Position numbers and translations under genes: made by a program
NCBI GenBank assembly: GCA_035079385.1
Contig: JAVHKY010000066.1
Coordinates: forward strand, 434,001 to 498,000
Reading direction: 5' to 3'
DNA length: 64,000 nt
DNA from: Aspidiotus rigidus
Lineage: Eukaryota; Arthropoda; Insecta; Hemiptera; Diaspididae
Shown: in pieces, positions 9,826-21,396 of the stretch
Layout of the letters: every line of letters begins with the position of its first letter
Numbering within the stretch: position 1 is the first letter of the stretch
The notes under the pieces: model-generated
Told to the model about the DNA's origin: nothing
The model's input: the letters and a program-made list of their open reading frames with translations, nothing else
Database searches by the model: none

Positions 9826-11599
9826 TTCCTACCCCTACTCCTACTGTAAATGTAAGCATTCTCTTTTATGAATTAAAATTATTACTAAAAATTATTGGGC
9901 TTATCATTTCTAAGAAATGGGCGCCACGCAAATTTAGAGATGTATACTTCCAACTACAAAATTTGTACCTCAATTTTACCTTCAATTAGCGCCCCTACTC
10001 AACTTTGTACAACTTTTTTGAGCCGAGTTATGAACCAAACTGCGCCAAAAATTGACCAATTTGCCAACATTATCAAAATTTAAAAATCTTATAAGCTTCC
10101 ATATTTTACTCGATCCTTAGCATACATTATACTCTGAGAGGTACATAGTATACTAGACTAACAACGGCGGCGAACGAGCTGACCAATATATATCATCATA
10201 TCACACTATATCAATAATAATTATAATTATAAACTTGCTCACATAAGAAAAAGTTGGTACACTCTAGTCTCACATTTCTGTATTAACGGCAAAGCATACC
10301 CAGTATACACACGCATACGCACGTCCAATGCGTGAAAGGTGAGTAACATAATATAAAGACATGAATTTTATTTGACTCTGCCAGAAAATCGAAAGAGTGC
10401 TCTCTCCACTTTTTTTTAAACGCTCGTTTTCACAAGCGATACACACCCTTAAAAGGGTTAATCCACCTTTTCACCCCTCTAGAAAATAGTGATTGTCATT
10501 ACGATAATTATTTCATTCTATACATGATGTTGCAACAGCGTTTTGACTGCATCTGATTGCTTTCGAAGTTTAATTTCATCCACAACTATTAGCGTGAAAG
10601 AAAACATAAAAGTGAAAAAGAAAAATTAATCAGTCAACAACGTTCGAATGTTTGTTGATTGAATTATGTTTCAACATCATTTATAGAAAAATAGTAAGTA
10701 GGTACTATACTATTTTTACAACATACATACCTCTATAAAATGATCTATTTTGCTTCTCTTTTTGTTTTGCGTTTTAACCTCTATTTTGATGGCAGATGGA
10801 CAACCTGTATTTGTTGAGAATCCCCGTTTATTTTCATCTTTTGGCACCTTATTCCTTGAGTTATGTTGACACAAATATCGCACACTGTTGGAAATATTGA
10901 ACAATGAAAAGAGAAAATTAATCCTTTCCGTTAGGAGTTGACACATACTGATAGAGATTATTGAAAAGTTTTCCTCTTTGGTACTTATTAAAACTATCTC
11001 TAATTTCGGTTTCATTTGTTTCCAATATATTTCACGTCTATTGTTTCTGGGAAGAAAGAGAAATAATTTTCAAAAATGTTACATGATTGAATGAATAAAA
11101 AAATGAAGTAAATTTCTCCACTTCATGGAAAAACGTTGAATCATATCCCGTTAATTAAGCATTTACTCGCCCCACCCAACATGCAGTATAATAGGGTACC
11201 TAAATAATTGAGCCTAGTATACCGCATGCTAAGCCTTGTATCATGAAGGTGTGAAGTAGCAAATATTGTAATTTTCCCAGGGAGATAAAGGACAAGGTCA
11301 TTCATGACGTCAAAGAGCGTCTTCCACCCAAGGGTCTCCTAGATTTCCGACTAAACCCACTAAGCCTAATCTTCTGTATGTTGGACTAAGTAGCTCAGCT
11401 GAGACACCCTATGTTAGGCCTAGTATAATGATACCCTTAAAGTAACCAAGGTCGAAATTTTCTCAAGTCCCTAGAGATTGATGACATCAAAGAGCCTCGC
11501 ACCCAGAGCATCTTCCCCTGGAGTCTCCCAAATTTTTGACAGCCCGCCCAAAGACGTGCATACATTTCAATAAGAAAGGAACAGAGTTTCAGGCCTTTG
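9826..11599. other. No gene recognised
   Basis: AT-rich sequence with short chance frames. At 11270-11530 two loosely similar segments (CATGACGTCAAAGAG and GATGACATCAAAGAG, each followed by ACCCA) lie next to CTAGTATAAT and CAAGTCCC motifs, so old satellite-family debris is likely. Confidence 0.4.
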
Positions 11600-12420
11600 A
11601 ACCCTAAATGAAAGGTCATTCTATTGTAATGCTTCAATATTATTGTCAAACACAAGACTTCAAGTTGAAAGACCAAAGATTTAGTTTTGCTCTTAGGAAC
11701 ATTTCCTTTCAATGTGATGAATTGAAGATTCCTGAATCTTCCTTCTTTTATTTTACAATTCAAGTCCCTGTCCTATGCATCAATAAATTATTGCCGTTGT
11801 GAACTATATCAAGAAATACAAATACCGGTTGAATCAAGCTAGATTGTTCAAATAAGAGAAATTTTGAATGCACTTTGTGTCTTGAATAGTGGTAGTATAT
11901 TACTGTACAAGCAGCAAAAGTGAGAATTATCGCAACAAGTTTGGAGCTAATCAAATGAGTTTCGATATTTCTTAAGTCGCTGCTCGTGCTGTAAGATAGT
12001 TTTTTAAACAACACACGCCAAAAGCAATTTCTTGATACTTGAATTAGAATTTTTCAAAATTTCAAGTGTTTTATTACAATTCACAGAATCTGTAAATCAA
12101 TGGAGTCGTTCTTCAGACGATTAGGTCTTTGTCCAATCAGAATCATTGTTGCTGAGTCTCTTCGCCACGGGATTTCAGTTTTTTCGCCACTGTTTTCATG
12201 ATTCTTATCAGGTGAACGATAAATGCAGTTTTTGCTGTCTAAAATAAACGTACTTTTGGCGTATGTGTTGAAAAAATGTAATTTTATAGACATTTCAAAC
12301 CGGCAAATAGAAATTACTGATCATGTGGCTGTTGGTTTCAACATTTTTATAGGTATGCAATTAGTATTACACTTCATAATCTCAATGGACTGTGTTATTT
12401 GTGATAATGCAACATGAATG
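11600..12420 (+). repeat. Repeat block, inverted partner at 15965-16520
   Basis: Positions 11620-11900 match the reverse complement of 16088-16515, and 12277-12395 match that of 15970-16087. Landmarks are GACTTCAAGTTG, ATTGCCGTTGTGAACTAT, GCACTTTGTGTCTTG and CATGTGGCTGT. The copy here has about 380 extra bases (11893-12275) whose ends include ACGCCAAAAG and CTTTTGGCGT in inverted order, suggesting an inserted MITE. Confidence 0.65.
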
Positions 12421-12940
12421 TGAGTGCACTGCAAGATGCATAGGTGTGAGTGAGCAGGAGTACCTATTCTGCTGACAATATGTCCATTTAGCATTTTGCT
12501 CCCCATAAGAAATACATGCGGAGCAAAGATGACCATTGTATTAATTTAATATGAGATGTTAAAATTTACAGAAAGGTTTATAATATATTAAATTTATCAA
12601 CGTCTCGCTATTTGAAAAAAAAATCTCTTGACCCTATCATTTTTTATATTTTATTGACAACGTAGTGATCTCTGCTCCACATGTAGCTAAAATTGGTGTG
12701 TGCTGCTACTCACAAAATCTTATTCCTGATGTACTTGACTAATGATCTCTTATATAAAATTAAAACACCGGTTACCCTATAATTATGAAGATAACGTAGG
12801 TGCAAAGCGTCACTGTCAGCTCTATGCTAGTCGTGGGAGGATCCGTCATTTATAATTATATCTCTGCAAAGTACAAGAATGTGTACAAAACCGTGTTCTT
12901 TCGATTACTAAGTCTTGTCTAACGAACAGCTCGCGGACCA
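12421..12940. other. No gene recognised
   Basis: AT-rich spacer. GCTCCCCATAAGAAATACA followed by GGAGCAAAGAT at 12500-12530 resembles the ends of the small element at 23.4 kb. Confidence 0.4.
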
Positions 12941-13979
12941 AGTCCAGTAAAATTAGCCATTGTAATAAACAATAAATGGTACAGAAGCGAAATTTGGAAA
13001 AGTTGTTAGGAACCTTCTCGTGAGTCTTTTCCCAAGTTTCCCCAATATTCCGAGAGGAGCTTTTCCTCCCAGAGGGCTGCAAAGAGGAAATTTTTTAGTT
13101 TTCCAGCTCTAATTCGCGAAGAAATGATTTTAGAGGAAAAATATTCGGATAAAAATTGTTCCTCGTAAAATTTCCTATAAAAAAGCTCTCTACATATTTT
13201 TTCTGTAAATGCACTGTTAAGCCGCTACAGCGTGTGACAAGTGAACACCTCTTACTACTCTGTATAATAGACATTGATTTACGCAGCACATTGCGTTGTA
13301 CCATACAAAAATGCGAGTTATTGTTTCTGGGCGTCGAGTGGCCTGGGAACAAATTAATGTGCTTGGGTATAGATTCTTCATCTACTATTTTAAGAGGACA
13401 TCAACACTTTATAATCGATACCATAATTTATTCCATTTTCTAATCTTTTTCTTTTCAATACAGTTTACAAGTAGAAAGAGTCAGTTACCAAAGCATGTAA
13501 ATTTGAAGATTTTAAAGGATTAAAATAAAATCCATCTTTTCTTACTTATCATTATTCATTTTTTTTACAATAATTCCTGTCTAGACTTACTGGTACCAAA
13601 GAAAACAATGTAATAGGTGACTCGCGTCGTGTGGTATACCTGATCTACATTCTCACATATGGAGTAGCAAGAGGTGTTCACTTGTCACGCGCTGTAGCGG
13701 CGTAACAGTGTATTTAGAAAAAATATGTAGAGAGCTTTTTCATAGGAGAATTTTACGAGGAATAATTTTTATTCGAACATTTTTCCTCTAAATCATTTGT
13801 TCGCGAATTAGAGCTGGAAAACTAAAAAATTTCCCCTTTGCAGCCCCCTGGGAGGAAAAGCTCCTCTCGGAATGTTGGGGAAACTTGGGAAAAGACTCAC
13901 GAGAAGGTTCCTAACAACTTTTCCAAATTTCGCTTCTGTACCATTTATTGTCTATTACAATGGCTAATTTTACTGGACT
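12941..13979. mobile_element. Foldback element with about 320-bp inverted arms
   Basis: The left arm (12941-13263) begins AGTCCAGTAAAATTAGCCA. The right arm (13659-13979) ends with its exact reverse complement. The arms share GGTTCCTAACAACTT (in reverse complement on the left), CTGTAGCGGC/GCCGCTACAG and GGTGTTCACTTGTCAC, with moderate divergence. The 395-bp centre has no recognisable gene, so mirrored short reading frames in the arms are a by-product. No clear target duplication was seen. Confidence 0.75.
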
Positions 13980-14448
13980 ATATTTGCGAAAACAACAATC
14001 ACCGAGAAGTATCAAAAAGAATATAAAAATGTTTTCGAAAGATATTAAGATCGCATAAGTTGCTCACTCATAGCACTTTTCAACGCAGAATTCGATGATT
14101 ATAATAATTTTATTCAATAAGTGCTCAATCTTCAGATGCGGTACATCTTTCACCTCGCGATGGCATATACTTACGTCCAAAAAAGGGACGTATATGCACT
14201 GATATGCAATCGACTGTGATAGTAGTGGTGTGTGAATACGAAGCTTCGTTACCAACACACATACAGCTCATTGATCCGAACGCCTCGTCTCGGTGATCGT
14301 TGTTTTCGCATGTACGTCAATTTAACTTTGTAGGACAGTATTGGTACCTATGGACCCCTAAGAGGTATTGGGGTTTAAACCTACACTGGAGAACGCTACT
14401 GAAAGGGTGAATGAGAGAATTTATGTATGTTCACACATTGATTTTCAA
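13980..14448. other. No gene recognised
   Basis: AT-rich spacer without a recognisable gene or repeat. Confidence 0.35.
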
Positions 14449-14920
14449 CACGGTATAGGATGAAGAGGTAGTGACACGAACGTATTCTGACTGTGGTAAA
14501 CGCTGTCCGTGATTTTGAAGTAGTTCTGAACATCCCGAGCGCAGCGCTCGTGATGAAAGTGATGGGTAATGTACAGAGTCTTATGGGAACGCCGCTACTT
14601 TCAAAAATTTATTGCAGGATCAGGAATCAGCCGATGCATTTCATATTTGGCATAAAAATACCATTTAATCTACTCTATAAAATTTTGAAAGAATCACCCT
14701 TCTAAGTAAATTCTTGGATTTTTTATAATCCTTGGAAATTTCATCAATACTAGGGTACCAACGGTAACATCTCGGCGCAGGTGGGGTGTAGAAGGAACAG
14801 GGAAACAGCCGGAGTGTTCGCTGCAAACCTAGCGGAAGTTTGTACGTACAACTTCAAAACTGCGGACACGATTTTAGCGTTGTGTCATTACCTCTTCATC
14901 TTATACCGTGATTTTCAATC
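14449..14920. mobile_element. MITE-like inverted-repeat unit
   Basis: Outer arms CACGGTATAGGATGAAGAGG (14449) and CCTCTTCATCTTATACCGTG (14911) are inverted copies. The match continues inward through GTGACAC and TCCGTGATTTTGAAGT, about 70 bp per arm with mismatches. It is about 470 bp long with no transposase. Confidence 0.6.
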
Positions 14921-15964
14921 AACTGTTATTTTTTCATGTGTATCATCTGTTGCTACAATTTTTTTTGTATTTAATGTTGATGATACTGACTACAAAATTT
15001 ATACTTGTATTTGCTTTAAAAAACAATATCCTATTAATCATGGTGCCTGAAATTTCTTCATTTAAAAAGCATTGAACAAAAGTGCGAATATTGTCAGGGC
15101 TACCAACTTCCCAACTGTAAGTTTAAATCCCAATTGACACGAAACAAAAAAGGAAAAACGTGTCTCCGGTTTTGTAATAGTTCATACTTTGACCGCAAGG
15201 CAGCGCTAAGAGACTGAACCCGGTGTTTACATGCTGTAATGTGGGGCGAACTAAAGAATTTTCTCTGAATTTTGCTTTTTTACACCTTCTCAACCAATTG
15301 TTTGTAAGAACAAGTGAGATTATTGAAGTATAATGGGAGAAGAATTATTTGTTTCATGCATTGTTTGTATTGAAAAATAAAAAATGCTGTGTTTAAGTTT
15401 ATGAAAAGACAGGTATATTATGTACTTTGTAGCAAGTGTAGTACTGATGAAAAATATTGGAGTTATTTTTATCAAAGAAATAGATGTTTCATCTAATGAA
15501 TAGGTTCCATTATTTACTTATTTCAAACGCCTATCAATCCAGAACATTTTGAATGCGCATGCGGCAATATTAGCGGGCTCAAGATTGCAAAAAAAGAAGC
15601 AAAACTATAGTCTAAGTAAATTAATGTTTACTCAAGCTCTCAAATAAGTTCTTATTTAATTTTCAATATTTGTGCTGCGTTGAGAACTATTCAATTGATC
15701 TTTTTCAAGATTGAATGATCTTGTACAAAAGTATTCTATCGAGTATCGGATACTGCCGAATTGATACATCAGGAAGCTATACTGCAGTGGGTGCTTATAA
15801 TGAGGAGATTGCGATTTTGCAGAACTTTGATTGAACATTTGACCGCTGCAATTTGTAAATGTTGCTTCTGTATAAGTGAAGTTCTTTGACATGAATGAGA
15901 AAAAATTTCTGAAGCAAAAATAAAATTAATGATAGGTACTTAAAATTAAAAGAAACATTTGCGA
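14921..15964. other. No gene recognised
   Basis: AT-rich spacer with only short frames and no repeat partner noticed. Confidence 0.35.
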
Positions 15965-16520
15965 AGCAATTGAGATTATAAGTGTAATACTAATCGCATA
16001 CTTATAAAAATGTTGAAACCAAAACCGACAGCCACATGATCAGTGATTTCTATTTGCCGGTTTGAAATGTCTATAAAATTACATTTTAACTATTCAAGAC
16101 ACAAAGTGCATTCAAAATTTCTATTAGGTATCTGAACAATCTAGCTCTCGATTCTATTTCTATTTCTTGACATAGTTCACAACGAAGGCGCCGATTTACG
16201 GGGGGGGAATATAGGGGATATATACCCCCCCCCCGCTAGAAAAAAAAAGAAAAACCCTCCAAAATAGACTGAAATTTTCTGATTTGACTATGAGGAAAAA
16301 AATTTTTGAACAATGGAATGTCCTCCCCCCCAAAAAAAATGTACCCGTAAATTCGCGCCTGACAACGGCAATAATTTATTGATACGTTTAATTGTGAAAT
16401 AAAATAAGGAAGATTTAGGAATCTCTAATTCATCACATTGAGAGGAAATGTAAGAGCAAAACCAACTTGAAGTCTTGTGTTTGACAATAATATTGAAGCA
16501 TTAAGTACAATAGAGAGGCA
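15965..16520 (-). repeat. Inverted partner of the 11600-12420 block
   Basis: Reverse-complement match to the 11.6-12.4 kb block, interrupted by a MITE at 16185-16361. In this copy the two matching parts are contiguous, without the extra 380 bases found at 11.9-12.3 kb. Confidence 0.65.
16185..16361. mobile_element. hAT-type MITE, 177 bp, 6-bp target duplication
   Basis: The ends are AAGGCGCCGATTTACGG and CCGTAAATTCGCGCCTG, near-inverted copies of the common CAGGGGCGGATTTA start. ACAACG flanks both sides (16179-16184 and 16362-16367). The uninterrupted target survives in the partner block near 11800. A second copy lies at 56367-56507. Confidence 0.75.
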
Positions 16521-17042
16521 AAATATTCTTAGAATTTGTTGTAACACTGGTTTGATATTCTTATAAAATATGTCTTTTTTTTCTGATTTGAAATGTTGAT
16601 TTCGGAAGAAAAAAAAAAAAAAGATTCTGAAAGCATTTCAAGTGTAGGCCTAAGAGATCTTACAATTTTTTTTTTATAACACTGATAATGAGGTAAAAAA
16701 AAATATTCCTTGAAGATAGATTCTCCTGAGATATAATTCTTGTTAAAATATGAAAATTGAATCACTCCAGGCGTCAATACAAGTTTCAATTCAACTCTAT
16801 GGTCATTCCTCATCTTTTTTCTACATGGGTATTGGGTACGCATATTTTCATCCTTGAGACTCCATGCTCTACCAAATGAATCGAGGCGCTGATTATCAAC
16901 GCCCTCTATCGATGCATAACGGAACTGTCACAACATTGGTGACAGCGGGGATGCTGGTAGCGATTGCGCGCTAGGGTGGACTCTCTTAATTATTGACGTC
17001 GACTCTCTTAATGATGTGACCATGTACAATTGGACTCTAATA
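16521..17042. other. No gene recognised
   Basis: Spacer with poly-A/T runs at 16600-16700 and no recognisable gene. Confidence 0.35.
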
Positions 17043-17258
17043 AGCAAAACTCGACCAAACGACAATCACGTAGTTTTGTGATATTTATGGACTTGAAGGA
17101 AATCAGTTATTTAAAAATAGATGGAGGTCGATATTTTCAATTCATAATTATTCGACGAGTATTGCGTTTCTAGTTTTTTAATCAGCACTGTTGGAAAGTG
17201 CTTGTCGAGCTCTATATAACACCAAAATCTCAAAAATGTCGCTTGGTCGAGTTTTGCT
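17043..17258. mobile_element. Mariner-type MITE, 216 bp
   Basis: Ends AGCAAAACTCGACCAA and TTGGTCGAGTTTTGCT form a 22-bp inverted repeat with one mismatch. TA lies directly outside both ends (17041-17042 and 17259-17260), as expected for Tc1/mariner-type insertion. No coding capacity. Confidence 0.75.
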
Positions 17259-18416
17259 TATAAGGGTTTCAATTTCCCATTTAACTACTTGTTAACTAAT
17301 CTCGAAATATCTCGGGAACGAAAGCTCTAATTAAAAAATTGAAGAGAATAAATTTGATTAGCCTTTAAATTGTCTTTCAAATAAGACTATTTTCATCTTG
17401 GTCTGAACACTTTTGGATAATAATCAAGTTCTTTCTTTCCACACCATTAAAATTGTAGAGCACAACACGATTAGCTTAAACTTCGCCATTAGCTTCAAGC
17501 TAATTGCTGATATTTATTAGCTTGTAAACGGCTTTTCCCCCCATTTCATTGGCTGCTTCCAGTTGTTTGTGATCGGCTATCGGCTTAATTAGGCTCAATT
17601 TGCGAGTTGTATGTCTATCCACTATAGAATCAATCAACGGTAGGTACAGTCTGAAAATGTTACTCTTTTTCATCAATCCTCTCTAAAACTCAAAAAGTCT
17701 AAATTTGCATAATTTTGTTTGGTGAAGCCTTGATTCACAAAAAATAACACAACAAGAAAGAAAAATTTAGAAAAGAAATGCAGGGAGGAATCGATTGCTG
17801 TCGGCCCTTCTGCCTGACGATTACATGCTATTCAGGTTTATACAAGTATATAGTTTCCAGTTCCATCCATCCTTCCACATTTCAGGTTTCAGCCTATCAT
17901 CAGTTATCACTGCCCATGGTCTCAGTCTTACACAATAGTCAGTATTTGGAACGTCGCGTCCGTCGAGGGCGCTATCGTCGCAATGGAATTGCATGTAAAA
18001 GTTCCGAGGATCAATAGGCGGTGTAACCTACACTAGGTAGCGCTAGTTACAAAGGTGATCATGGATTTTTTTCTTATGAACCAAATACATGTGTTAGTTC
18101 AAACGAATTTTCCAAGTTATTTGACTTTTAATCAAGAGAAGTGTGAGAATCAAAGTTTTAGAGAATTCTGAAACGAACATTTTTTGTAATAAACAATTTT
18201 TTCTAGAGCTCATACTTAAATTGGAAAACAGAATTGAAAAACTGTTGATATACAAATTTAACCATGATCATCTTTGTACGCAGGGCTACCAACATTGCAA
18301 ACTCCAAGTTATACCGCCTATGGTTTCCAGTTGTACTAAAACTCTACAAAATATAGATGTCAAGTTTTTAGCAGAAATTGTTCTCATTATGACTCATCAT
18401 ATGATACAATAACTTT
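17259..18416. other. No gene recognised
   Basis: Short open frames at 17778-18017 and 18143-18412 show no domain I recognise. TCGAGGGCGCTATCGTCG near 17955 is GC-richer than its surroundings, but nothing further could be assigned. Confidence 0.35.
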
Positions 18417-18821
18417 TAACAGGAACCTGTTTTATCGGGGGGTAAACTGAAGGAAAATAACGGGCGCCGGCCGGCAAGAAAAGGGGACTTGGAAAAATTT
18501 TGATGAAGTGATAGGAGGGGGACTTATCCTCTCTGCTTCATGCAGTATATTATACTAGGTATTATACTAGGCGTATACTAGGTCCAAGCCTCCTTTATAC
18601 TAGGTCTAGGCATCCTTCATACCATAAGCTTACAAGATCTTTATCAATAGCTTATACTAGCAGTTTGTCCTAGCTCTGTACTAGGTCTTAGGCTTCCTTT
18701 ATACTATAGGTCTAGGAGGTCTGTATTAGTGGTTTTACTAGCTCTGTGACGTCATCAGATAGTGATGGCATGATGATCGTGACGTCACGAACGTCATTGG
18801 ATTGTGTGACGTCATCAGATT

Positions 18822-20288
18822 GGGGGGCGGCAGTTTCACCGACCCCACTTTCACCGACGGTAATTTCACCGAATTTTTTGAATTTTTTTCACCGATAGGT
18901 AAGTTCACCGAAGTGAACTTTCACCGAGTGGCGATCCATGTTTCACCGAATAATTTTTCCACCGGAGAAAAAAAAAATACTGTCGATAAATGTGGAAGGC
19001 AAAAATGGAATTCGGGTAATATAATTCTAAAATGCTAGGTTGAAGGCAGATAATCTGAATGTATCTGGGGGACCCAATGTATCTTACGCACAGTATTCAG
19101 CGTCCTACAGTAAAGAAAGTCCAGTTTGGTATGGTTTGTTGACGGTACTTTTAAGCACACCCCGCTGTTATTTTACCAAATATATACAATTCACCTCCTG
19201 CTGTATGGCAAGGCGATACCAGCTGTATACGCCTTACTTCCTAATAAAACGAAGAAGACCTACATTCGCTTACTGCGGGCATTGCGTGACGCAGATCCAG
19301 CACTGAACCCTGAAATAGTAGTCAGTGATTTCGAAAAAGCTGCTATCAAAGCTTTCGAGAAGATATTCCCGCACTCCACAAGCCACGGATGCTTCTTCCA
19401 CTTTTGTCAGGCTGTTTTCCGCCACATTCAGTCTGCGGGGCTCCGGCATAGGTACGAGCACGATGCCGATTTTGCTTTGCGTATGAGACATCTGTGCGCG
19501 CTTGCATTTGTCCCACCGGAAGCAGTAGCGGATGCTTTCGATTCATTGGTTGCTCGGGATATTATACCGGAAGAAGCGAGTGGAGTCCTGGACTATTTTG
19601 AAGATACATGGGTCGGAAGAAGGACGAGGGAAGGTCGGCGAAAGCCAAAGTATCCCATTGAATTATGGAACTGTTATGCAAGCGTGCTACATGATTTGCC
19701 TCGGACCAACAATGGCGTTGAAGCTTGGCATCGGGGCTTCGAATCCCTCACGTACGGTCACCATGAAAATTTATGGCGTTGTATTGACAACTTCCGGCGC
19801 AGTGAGGGTAAAACATACGCGGAAGTGGAACAGTACATAAGTGGTCATACTCAGCCAAAGAAGAAGAAGAAATGTGTGGGCAATGACTTACGTTTTAAGA
19901 CACTTGTTTCGGGATATTCCGCTTTCCTCGATGATGAAGACGCAGTACAGTACCTGCGTGGAGGAGCGCATAATTATAATTTTTAATTCTTTGTGTACAA
20001 CATTTTAGTTCGATTATAGTGAATAATTTTTTACCTCATCAAAAGTTTTTCTCCTCATGGAAATTTTATACAGAGTACAATTAATTACATATTTGGAAAT
20101 TTTATACAGAGTACAATTAATTACATATTTCGATTTTTTTTTGGAATTTTGTTTTCGGTGAAAAATTATTCGATGAAACATCTCGGTGAAAGTTCACTTC
20201 GGTGAACTTACCTACCGGTGAAAAAAATTCAAAAAATTCGGTGAAATTACCGTAGGTGAAAGTGTTGTCGGTGAAATTACCTAAACCC
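18822..20288 (+). mobile_element. MULE element with iteron-filled terminal repeats
   Basis: Inverted terminal repeats of about 150 bp (18822-18975 and 20138-20288) begin GGGG and contain six to seven copies of TTTCACCGA, with spacing kept between the two ends. The 9-bp target duplication CATCAGATT occurs at 18813-18821 and 20289-20297, a size typical of MULEs. Inside is one transposase core. A 38-bp direct duplication lies at 20057-20131. Only about 150 bp separate the left repeat from the transposase, so the 5' coding part has been lost. Confidence 0.82.
19126..19986 (+). CDS. MULE transposase core, 5'-truncated
   Basis: The frame is open from TTG 19126 to the stop at 19984-19986 (286 aa) and carries the whole MULE catalytic core: D in FVDGTF (residue 6), D in VVSDFEKAA, the C-x2-H GCFFHF, and E in NNGVEAWHR. 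The C-terminus is lysine-rich (QPKKKKK). The next upstream in-frame codon set contains TAA at 19111. A second frame from 19040 reads into the same region (KESPVWYG), implying a frameshift just before FVDGTF. There is no N-terminal FLYWCH-type zinc finger, and full MULE proteins are much longer, so this copy is probably non-functional despite the intact active site. Codon use is more GC-rich than the surroundings, suggesting a younger insert. Confidence 0.8.
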   Translation: MVWFVDGTFKHTPLLFYQIYTIHLLLYGKAIPAVYALLPNKTKKTYIRLLRALRDADPALNPEIVVSDFEKAAIKAFEKIFPHSTSHGCFFHFCQAVFRHIQSAGLRHRYEHDADFALRMRHLCALAFVPPEAVADAFDSLVARDIIPEEASGVLDYFEDTWVGRRTREGRRKPKYPIELWNCYASVLHDLPRTNNGVEAWHRGFESLTYGHHENLWRCIDNFRRSEGKTYAEVEQYISGHTQPKKKKKCVGNDLRFKTLVSGYSAFLDDEDAVQYLRGGAHNYNF

Positions 20289-20545
20289 CATCAGATTATG
20301 ACGTCATCAAATCGTGACGTCATCAGATCTCCGAACTGATAACAGGATAGGCCTACCGGGGGTACCACACAGGCTGTAAAAATAAATAGCAGGAAACCTG
20401 TTTCATGGGGGCAAGCTGTAACATTTAGTGAATTATAATTCTCAAGGTGGTGAGGAACAAAGTTCACTCTATTTGAGACGACAAAAAGCAAAAAATGACA
20501 TTCACATGATTACTCCCATAAAACAGGTTCCCTGTTTGCCTCAAT

Positions 20546-20781
20546 TAACAGAGTTAATGATGGCAATTCCGAGCAGCTAACTGTGTGGGCTGCGAGTTTT
20601 TTATCAATAGATGAAAGTTGGGAAAATAAGTCGTTCATTCAAATTTTCTGATTAATTCACTCTCAACTTTGCACAGAGCGAGCGAAGTTTCATTTTCTTC
20701 CGTTTACAAGAAAAATTATACGGACCCTCGGAATTTTGGTGATGCCACCAGAGAGCGACTCTTGTTTTGACGTTCGCAATA
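20546..20781. other. No gene recognised
   Basis: Spacer following TTAACAGAGTTAATG, which belongs to the satellite-family end. Nothing else assigned. Confidence 0.35.
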
Positions 20782-20927
20782 TGGCCCCTTTTTAGCCAAA
20801 CCCAACTGAGCAACACGATAACAATCTGGGGAAAGGGAGAATCTCCGCTTATACAGTAGAGGAACATTTCTTAATTTCTTTCGATTGTTATCATGTCGTT
20901 TGGTAGGGTTTGGCTAAAAAGGGTCCA
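20782..20927. mobile_element. Small MITE, about 45-bp inverted ends
   Basis: TGGCCCCTTTTTAGCCAAAC at the left and GTTTGGCTAAAAAGGGTCCA (imperfect) at the right. The match continues inward to CACGATAACAATC / GATTGTTATCATG. TA lies outside both ends (20780-20781, 20928-20929). No coding capacity. Confidence 0.7.
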
Positions 20928-21015
20928 TATAGTCTGCGTGGTAGTCACACAGTCGCAGACTCGCAGCCTTGAAGAGTTGTAGAAAGGCAGAAGCAGAACT
21001 CTCAGACTTGTAACT

Positions 21016-21386
21016 ATAGACCTCTAAAAACACAAGATCGCTAACTTTGATAGTTCGTTGGTTCTGCCACACGTACAAAAATCGCTGCAGTCAACCTTCA
21101 GCACTTTAACACAGGCTCTTATGGAGAGTTGACACTAAAACTCATTTTCCTCCACAAATATTCAGTTTTTCAAAAAAATGAAGAGATGTGAATTTATTTT
21201 GCATGAAATTTCCTTTCATATGCGCCAAACTTCGAGCGAATCCGTGAAATTTTTTTCTCCCATAAGAATACATTGAGTGGGACTTTGCGACATCTGGTGG
21301 GATAAACTATAGAACCGATTTCAGGGTACGAAAATTCAACACAGCGTAGATGGCGAATTAGCGATCTTGTGTTTCTAGGGGTCTGT
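21016..21386. mobile_element. MITE, 371 bp, 10-bp target duplication
   Basis: The 10-mer ACTTGTAACT occurs exactly at both flanks (21006-21015 and 21387-21396). The ends are ATAGACCTCTAAAAACACAA and the inverted equivalent TTGTGTTTCTAGGGGTCTGT, continuing to AGATCGC / GCGATCT. The long duplication suggests MULE-type mobilisation. No transposase inside. Confidence 0.75.
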
Positions 21387-21396
21387 ACTTGTAACT

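Larger units (their letters stand above)
18417..20545. mobile_element. Satellite-family element(s) hosting a MULE
   Basis: The left end at 18417 is AACAGGAACCTGTT followed by TTATCGGGG, then ACGGGCGCCGG, one 45-bp-type unit and a CTAGGT-rich array (18545-18740). The right end at 20517-20540 is CCCATAAAACAGGTTCCC TGTTT. A further left-type end lies at 20391 (CAGGAAACCTGTTTCATG), so the last 155 bp may be a separate small copy. GACGTCATCAGAT repeats flank the MULE on both sides. Confidence 0.6.

Noticed and set aside
12846..14026. Two near-identical small proteins starting MQP(S/P)GRKSSSRN
   Set aside because: They are mirror images in the two arms of the foldback. Repeated sequence, not conserved coding, explains the match.
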